A DNA stretch of 9,088 nt from DATGLW01 sp035293965. GTDB taxonomy: Bacteria; Actinomycetota; Acidimicrobiia; Acidimicrobiales; RAAP-2. The number at the start of each line of letters is the position of its first letter. Position 1 is the first letter of the stretch. This document shows, one piece after another, positions 5,415 through 9,088 of this stretch. Made by a program: the position numbers and the translations under genes. The notes below the pieces were generated by a model, which did no database searches, had not been told where the DNA came from, and worked only from the letters and a program-made list of their open reading frames with translations. Location: contig DATGLW010000051.1 in NCBI GenBank assembly GCA_035293965.1, forward strand, positions 1-9,088, read 5' to 3'.

Positions 5415-7412
5415 ATGAGCGATGGCGTGCCCGGCGCCACGGGGCAGGCACTGTCGGCGTTGCTGCACGAGACCCGGCGCTTCGACCCCCCGCCGGGGTT
5501 CGCGGCGCGCGCCAACGCCACCGCGGGCATCTACGAGGCGGCCGCCGCCGACCCGCTCGCCTGGTGGGCTGCCGAGGCGTCGCGCCTCGAATGGGCGCGC
5601 CCCTGGGACGCCGTCCTCGAGTGGGAGGAGCCCTTCGCCAAGTGGTTCGTCGGCGGGCGGCTCAACGCGTCGGTCAATTGCGTGGACCGCCACGTGGCTG
5701 CGGGCCACGGCGATCGGGTGGCCTTCTACTGGGTGGGCGAGCCCGAGGGCGACACGCGCACCATCACCTACGCGGAGCTGAAAGACATGGTCTGCCGGGC
5801 CGCGAACGCCCTGGCAGCGCTCGGGGTCCGCGCCGGCGACCGGGTCGCCATCTACCTGCCGATGATCCCCGAGGCGGTCGTCGCCATGCTGGCCTGCGCC
5901 CGGCTCGGTGCGCCCCACTCGGTCGTCTTCGGCGGGTTCTCGGCCGAGGCCCTGGCCGATCGGATCCTCGACGCCGACTGCCGCTACGTGATCACCGCCG
6001 ACGGCGGGTACCGCCGGGGGGCGGCCTCGGGGCTCAAGGCCAACGTCGACCGGGCGCTCGAGCGGTGCCCGGAGGTCGCGTGCGTGGTGGTGGTGCGGCG
6101 CACCGGCCAGGAGGTCGACTGGCACGAGGGGCGCGACCTGTGGTGGCACGAGGTCGTCGAGCGCCAGTCGCCCGAGCACGCGCCCGAGTCCTTCGACGCC
6201 GAGCACCCGCTGTACCTCATGTACACGAGCGGCACGACGGCTCGACCCAAGGGCGTGCTGCACACCACCGGCGGCTACCTGGTGCACTGCGCCACCACCC
6301 ACCGGCTCGTCTTCGACATCAAGCCCGACGAGGACGTGTTCTGGACCGCCGCCGACATCGGCTGGGTCACCGGGCACAGCTACATCGTCTACGGGCCCCT
6401 CGCCAACGCCACGACCTCGGTCCTCTACGAGGGGACCCCCGACGCCGGTGGGCGCGACCGTTGGTGGCGGATCGTGGAGCGCTACGGGGTGACCGTCCTC
6501 TACACGGCGCCGACCACCATCCGGACCCTCATGAAGTGGGGCGAGGCGCTGCCGGCCGCCCACGACCTGTCCAGCCTGCGCCTCCTCGGCTCGGTGGGGG
6601 AGCCGATCAACCCCGAGGCGTGGATCTGGTACCGCGAGCACGTGGGCGGGGGCAGGTGCCCGGTGGTCGACACGTGGTGGCAGACCGAGACGGGGGGCAT
6701 CATGGTCACGCCCCTGCCGGGGATCACCTCGACCAAGCCAGGTGCGGCCATGACGCCCTTCCCCGGCATCAGCGTGGACGTCGTCGACAACGACGGGCGC
6801 TCGGTCGGCAACGGCGAGGGCGGCTACCTCGTGGTCACCGCCCCCTGGCCGGGCATGCTGCGGGGGATCTGGGGCGACCCCGAGCGCTACCGGGCTACCT
6901 ACTGGTCGCGCTTTGCCGGCCGCTACTTCGCCGGCGATGGGGCCAAGAGGGACGCCGAGGGCGACCTGTGGCTGCTCGGGCGCGTCGACGACGTCATGAA
7001 CGTGTCGGGCCACCGGATCTCGACCACCGAGGTCGAGCACGCCCTGGTCGGCGACCCGCGGGTGGCCGAGGCGGCGGTGGTCGGGGCGTCGGACGCCACC
7101 ACCGGCCAGGCCATCGTGGCCTTCGTGACCCTCAAGGGTGGGGCGGAGGCAGCCGATGCCGACGGCGAGCGCCTGGTCGACGAGCTCCGCCAGGTCGTCG
7201 CGGCTGCCATCGGGCCCATCGCCAAGCCCCGCCAGATCCTCCTCACCCCCGAGCTGCCCAAGACGCGAAGCGGCAAGATCATGCGCCGGCTGCTCCGCGA
7301 CGTGGCCGAGCAGCGCCAGCTCGGTGACGTCACCACGCTGCTCGACCCCACCGTCGTCGACATGATCGGCACCAGGATGCGAGAGGCCGCGGCGTCGGGC
7401 GAGGAGGACTGA
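5415..7412 (+). CDS. acs: Acetyl-CoA synthetase, AMP-forming
   Basis: 665 residues, near the usual 650-660 for Acs. It makes acetyl-CoA from acetate, ATP and CoA via acetyl-AMP in the cytoplasm. The order of features is complete: an N-terminal Acs domain (about 20-95), SVVFGGFSAEAL and ITADGGYRRG, the phosphate loop YTSGTTARPKG (270-280), WWQTETGG with W422 at the position that narrows the acyl pocket to acetate/propionate in characterised Acs, the hinge/A8 region GRVDDVMNVSGHRISTTEVE, and PKTRSGKIMRR with K621, the catalytic lysine that protein acetylation switches off in other bacteria. The phosphate loop has TTAR where the common form is STGK, a variant within the superfamily. The ATG has AAGGAAGGGA (5401-5410) upstream. 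Propionate as a second substrate is possible. No acetyltransferase or deacetylase gene is in view. Confidence 0.96.
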   Translation: MSDGVPGATGQALSALLHETRRFDPPPGFAARANATAGIYEAAAADPLAWWAAEASRLEWARPWDAVLEWEEPFAKWFVGGRLNASVNCVDRHVAAGHGDRVAFYWVGEPEGDTRTITYAELKDMVCRAANALAALGVRAGDRVAIYLPMIPEAVVAMLACARLGAPHSVVFGGFSAEALADRILDADCRYVITADGGYRRGAASGLKANVDRALERCPEVACVVVVRRTGQEVDWHEGRDLWWHEVVERQSPEHAPESFDAEHPLYLMYTSGTTARPKGVLHTTGGYLVHCATTHRLVFDIKPDEDVFWTAADIGWVTGHSYIVYGPLANATTSVLYEGTPDAGGRDRWWRIVERYGVTVLYTAPTTIRTLMKWGEALPAAHDLSSLRLLGSVGEPINPEAWIWYREHVGGGRCPVVDTWWQTETGGIMVTPLPGITSTKPGAAMTPFPGISVDVVDNDGRSVGNGEGGYLVVTAPWPGMLRGIWGDPERYRATYWSRFAGRYFAGDGAKRDAEGDLWLLGRVDDVMNVSGHRISTTEVEHALVGDPRVAEAAVVGASDATTGQAIVAFVTLKGGAEAADADGERLVDELRQVVAAAIGPIAKPRQILLTPELPKTRSGKIMRRLLRDVAEQRQLGDVTTLLDPTVVDMIGTRMREAAASGEED

Positions 7413-7422
7413 GAGGACTGAG

Positions 7423-7510
7423 CAGGACCCGAACGCGCCCGGGTGCCGGCAACAGCACCGCCGGCATCGTGGGTCAGCGGGTACAGGACCCGAACGCGCC
7501 GGGGTGCCGG
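7423..7510. repeat. 27-base direct repeat, two copies 61 bases apart
   Basis: Copy one lies at 7423-7449 and copy two at 7484-7510. Both begin CAGGACCCGAACGCGCC and end GGGTGCCGG; they differ at one base only (C7440 against G7501). The pair fills the gap between acs and the STAS gene, and the second copy contains the GTG proposed as the STAS start. It is not a CRISPR (two copies only) and shows no sign of an insertion sequence. Confidence 0.75.
7442..7468 (+). terminator. Possible hairpin terminator behind acs
   Basis: GGTGCCGGC (7442-7450) can pair with GCCGGCATC (7460-7468): nine pairs including one G-U, around a 9-base loop. It begins 30 bases after the acs stop. There is no T-run, as is usual for terminators in GC-rich actinobacteria. 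The left arm overlaps the first copy of the direct repeat. Confidence 0.35.
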
Positions 7511-7980
7511 TTGACACCTCCGGGGTTGGCGGGAAGTCTGGGGTGGTGCCGAACGCCCGAGGAGGGGACCGAGAGGGGGGAGGTCAGGACGATCCCGGGG
7601 AACGCTGGGCCGCACCCGGCGGCGCCTTCGAGGTCGCCCACCGGCGCGTCGGCGCCAGGTCCGTGCTGGAGCTTTCCGGGGAGGTCGACATCGCCACCGT
7701 GGCGACCCTCCAGGAGGCGCTGGAGCACGTGGGGCAGGGCTCGGAGGTGGTGGTCCTCGACCTCGGTGGGCTGAGCTTCGCCGACTCGAGCATGCTGGCG
7801 GCACTGGCGTCGGCGTGCAACCGGCTGCGCTCGCAGGGAGGGGACCTGCGGCTCGCCCGGGCCAGGGGTCAGATGCGGCGGGTGCTCGAGCTCACGGGCC
7901 TGGTCGAGCTGCTGCCTCCGTTCCCCAGCGTCGACCAGGCTCTGGCGGGTGGTACGGGAGGGGCGCGCCCTGCTGGCTGA
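7504..7980 (+). CDS. STAS domain protein, anti-sigma-factor antagonist type (SpoIIAA/RsbV-like)
   Basis: Up to 158 residues. The STAS domain spans about 41-148: AFEVAHRRVGARSVLELSGEVD, then VVVLDLGGLSFADSSMLAALA (83-102), then a C-terminal helix region with LTGLVELLPPF. The DSS at 94-96 corresponds to the SpoIIAA phosphorylation site, with S96 matching the phospho-serine and Met where Gly is usual. Such proteins bind anti-sigma kinases and release a sigma factor when unphosphorylated. No kinase, phosphatase or sigma factor is encoded in view. The start is uncertain: GTG 7504 (inside a direct repeat), 7543 and 7546 are all in frame and none has a good ribosome site. In the first 40 codons third-position G/C drops to about 29 of 40, suggesting the true N-terminus is later or fast-evolving. 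It follows acs by 91 bases. Confidence 0.85.
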   Translation: MPVDTSGVGGKSGVVPNARGGDREGGGQDDPGERWAAPGGAFEVAHRRVGARSVLELSGEVDIATVATLQEALEHVGQGSEVVVLDLGGLSFADSSMLAALASACNRLRSQGGDLRLARARGQMRRVLELTGLVELLPPFPSVDQALAGGTGGARPAG

Positions 7981-7995
7981 AGGCTCAGGGCACCT

Positions 7996-8019
7996 GGCCA
8001 CCCGGGGCCGGCGGTGGCT
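7996..8019. terminator. Hairpin between convergent STAS and hypothetical genes
   Basis: GGCCACC (7996-8002) pairs with GGTGGCT (8013-8019), six Watson-Crick pairs plus one G-U, around a 10-base loop that is itself palindromic (CCGGGGCCGG). It lies between two converging stop codons, so it can act as a terminator for both strands, without T-runs. Confidence 0.45.
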
Positions 8020-8378
8020 CAGGAGCCGGCGACGGCGGGTTGCGGCGACCCCGCGGGCTGTCGGATGAGGCCCGGGAACACCCGGGCGTCGAAGGCCACG
8101 ACGAACTCCCGGACCGGCCGGGGCATGAGGATGCGCATCGGGCGCCGCCTGCCATGGAGCGTGAGGACGAGGCGCCGCGTCCCCACGAGCAGTGAGCGCA
8201 CCTCGGGCTCGGCACCCATGACCGCGTTGAGATAGGAAGCGATGGGGCACTGTTCGGCATTGCCCGGCGTGCCGGTCACCCGCGCCTCAGCCAGGGCAGT
8301 CGCGACCTGGGACCTGGAGCCCCCGAGCGAGGACAGGAGGTCGGAGGTCCTCTTTTTCAGGTCGTGGTGCCGGGACAT
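8019..8378 (-). CDS. Hypothetical protein, 119 residues
   Basis: I do not recognise this family with certainty. It starts MSRHHDLKKRTSDLLSSLGG, with a helical basic N-terminus, followed by a probable helix SQVATALAEARVTG. A middle part, GNAEQCPIASYLNAVMGAEPEVR, holds the only cysteine (C44). A beta-rich part follows (SLLVGTRRLVLTLHGRRRPMRILMPRPVREFVVAFDARVFPGLI) and then a Pro/Ala tail. The CPIA-YL and PVREFVVAFDARVFPGL segments look like conserved cores of a small soluble protein. No signal peptide or membrane helix is present. The ATG at 8376-8378 has AAGGAG upstream (8387-8392 on the plus strand), and codon usage matches its neighbours, so it is a real gene. It lies 148 bases behind the second STAS gene on the same strand, with a strong hairpin between them. 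Confidence 0.75.
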   Translation of the reverse strand: MSRHHDLKKRTSDLLSSLGGSRSQVATALAEARVTGTPGNAEQCPIASYLNAVMGAEPEVRSLLVGTRRLVLTLHGRRRPMRILMPRPVREFVVAFDARVFPGLIRQPAGSPQPAVAGS

Positions 8379-8412
8379 GCTCGCTCTCCTTGTTCGGGGT
8401 CCGGAGCCAGGT

Positions 8413-8429
8413 GGGGCGACACTCGCCCC
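8413..8429 (-). promoter_or_regulatory. Perfect 7-bp triloop hairpin in the leader of the hypothetical gene
   Basis: The minus strand reads GGGGCGA-GTG-TCGCCCC, a fully paired 7-bp stem with a three-base loop. It ends 34 bases before the start codon and about 20 bases before the ribosome site. It could be an operator or an mRNA element. A similar structure lies before the upstream STAS gene. Confidence 0.4.
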
Positions 8430-8467
8430 TGCGAGGATCGCCGGAGCTGCTCGCTCTGTTCATTCCC

Positions 8468-8504
8468 CCCGCGTCGGGCCTTCTACACCAGCCCCTGACG
8501 CGGG
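8468..8504 (-). terminator. Strong hairpin behind the second STAS gene
   Basis: CCCGCGTC (8468-8475) pairs with GACGCGGG (8497-8504), continued by GGGC (8476-8479) with GCCC (8491-8494) after a two-base bulge. This gives 12 pairs and an 11-base loop. It begins 22 bases beyond the stop codon of the STAS gene. Without a T-run it may be a terminator of the GC-rich type or an end protecting the mRNA. Confidence 0.5.
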
Positions 8505-8526
8505 TGGCCCCACCCAGGCGGTCGGC

Positions 8527-8907
8527 TCAGCTGACCACGACCGCCGCGCTCCCCCCCGGCAGCCACCGGTGCGGGGCTGCCAGCGGCGTGCCCCGCAGCG
8601 CGTCGGCCACGCGCCCCGCCACCCCGACCAGCGCGAAGGTGGCGCCCCTCGCCGCCACGTAGTGGGAGAGGCCGACGAGCGCGCTCACCCCGACGGGGTC
8701 CACGTCGCCGAGACGGCCCACGTCGATGACCACGTGGTCGAACGAGCTGCAGGCGAGCTGATCGATCTGGAGGTCGAGGGCGCCGACCGACATGGCGTCG
8801 AGCACCCCGCTCAGCTCCAGGCTGCACACGCCCTTGCCCGCCTCGAACCTCACCGACAGCCTCGGCGCCTCGGCGTCGGTGGGGGCGGTCCTCGGCGGCT
8901 CTGGCAT
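8527..8907 (-). CDS. STAS domain protein lacking the phosphorylatable serine
   Basis: 126 residues. After a Pro-rich start (MPEPPRTAPTDAEAP) comes a STAS domain: LSVRFEAGKGVCSLELSGVLDAMSVGALD (17-45), then HVVIDVGRLGDVDPVGVSALVGL (58-80), then ATFALVGVAGRVADAL. At the SpoIIAA phospho-site the usual D-S-S-G is D70-P-V-G73, so a kinase of the SpoIIAB/RsbW type could not phosphorylate it there. It may be a permanently active antagonist, a structural STAS partner or a ligand binder. The ATG at 8905-8907 has AGGAG only two bases upstream (8910-8914); an in-frame TTG at 8938-8940 is less likely. It is on the strand opposite to the first STAS gene, about 550 bases away. No partner kinase or sigma factor is visible. 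Confidence 0.85.
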   Translation of the reverse strand: MPEPPRTAPTDAEAPRLSVRFEAGKGVCSLELSGVLDAMSVGALDLQIDQLACSSFDHVVIDVGRLGDVDPVGVSALVGLSHYVAARGATFALVGVAGRVADALRGTPLAAPHRWLPGGSAAVVVS

Positions 8908-8951
8908 GGCTCCTACGTTCCACCGCGCCGCGGGCGCCAAACCTCGGCGCG

Positions 8952-8968
8952 GCCCGCCCTCGGCGGGC
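8952..8968 (-). promoter_or_regulatory. Perfect 7-bp triloop hairpin in the leader of the second STAS gene
   Basis: The minus strand reads GCCCGCC-GAG-GGCGGGC: seven pairs and a three-base loop, ending 44 bases before the start codon. Its size and position resemble the hairpin before the hypothetical gene. Operator, attenuator or chance cannot be told apart from the sequence alone. Confidence 0.38.
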
Positions 8969-9016
8969 AGGTGCCCCCGGGGCCGGCCTGCTCCCGGTCA
9001 CGGTCGGGCTGGCCAC

Positions 9017-9041
9017 CGTTGTCATCGGACGTTGTCATCGG
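9017..9041. repeat. Tandem CGTTGTCATCGG pair
   Basis: CGTTGTCATCGG occurs at 9017-9028 and again at 9030-9041, a 13-base period. It lies upstream of the minus-strand STAS gene near the right window edge. The remaining bases to 9088 hold no gene I can support; a minus-strand frame entering from the right ends with TGA at 9035-9037 and could be the end of another gene, but too little is visible. Confidence 0.5.
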
Positions 9042-9088
9042 CCGGCATGGGCCACCTTTGGCATTGCGCGGCGGCGGGCCTGGACGGT

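Noticed and set aside
5036..7327. Long plus-strand open frame (763 codons) overlapping acs
   Set aside because: It is the +1-shifted shadow of acs and the DUF6295-like gene. The translation is Arg/Gly/Pro-rich with no family pattern, while acs in the other frame has all its motifs.
7423..7510. CRISPR-like repeat-spacer-repeat
   Set aside because: There are only two copies, the second overlaps a probable start codon, and there is no further unit or cas gene.
5388..7517. Long minus-strand open frame (709 codons) opposite acs
   Set aside because: Long antisense frames are expected in GC-rich genes because stop codons are rare. The product has no recognisable domain.
1..9088. Mobile element or phage island, or an anti-phage defence cluster
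   Set aside because: No transposase, integrase, phage structural gene, toxin-antitoxin pair, nuclease/helicase or terminal repeats are present, and base composition is even. The patatin gene stands alone, without the cyclase/nucleotidyltransferase partner seen in CBASS systems with patatin effectors.

Overview
The window reads as ordinary chromosomal DNA from a very GC-rich (about 70% by eye) actinobacterium. Genes end their codons mostly in G or C, use GTG and probably TTG starts, and carry strong GGAGG-type ribosome sites. The gene types (STAS-domain proteins, a stand-alone PAS protein, a PspA homologue next to a dienelactone-hydrolase-like enzyme, an MCTYQTETIRV-type small protein, an actinobacterial-style acetyl-CoA synthetase) fit Actinomycetota. 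An uncultured Acidimicrobiia-like lineage is my guess. I see no phage, transposon, CRISPR array, tRNA or rRNA.

Layout. Positions 1-2277 hold three minus-strand genes: the N-terminal part of a Leu/Ile/Val-type ABC substrate-binding protein cut by the window edge, a YbhB/YbcL-type PEBP protein, and a patatin-like phospholipase. A 417-base gap separates the last two; its first 72 bases look like an in-frame coding extension of the phospholipase beyond its TAG stop. From 2531 a small two-helix membrane protein runs on the plus strand and converges on a minus-strand single-PAS protein (2849-3256). The PAS gene is divergent from a plus-strand set at 3537-5327: a PspA/IM30 homologue, a dienelactone-hydrolase-family enzyme translationally coupled to it by a GTGA overlap, and a 97-residue actinobacterial protein. 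Acetyl-CoA synthetase (5415-7412) follows with its own leader, then a STAS protein (7504-7980). A conserved-looking 119-residue protein of unknown function and a second STAS protein lie on the minus strand to the right.

Functional reading. The left and middle parts lean towards membrane and lipid handling and stress (patatin lipase, PEBP, PspA, small membrane protein, PAS sensor). The right part pairs acetate activation with two SpoIIAA/RsbV-like STAS proteins. One STAS protein keeps the phosphorylatable serine and the other has lost it; no kinase, phosphatase or sigma factor is in view. Shared regulation is inference. I did not find a clear new multi-gene system. The items most worth a second look are the coding-like tail after the phospholipase stop, the serine-less STAS protein, the 27-base direct repeat over the start of the first STAS gene, and matching 7-bp triloop hairpins in the leaders of the last two minus-strand genes.
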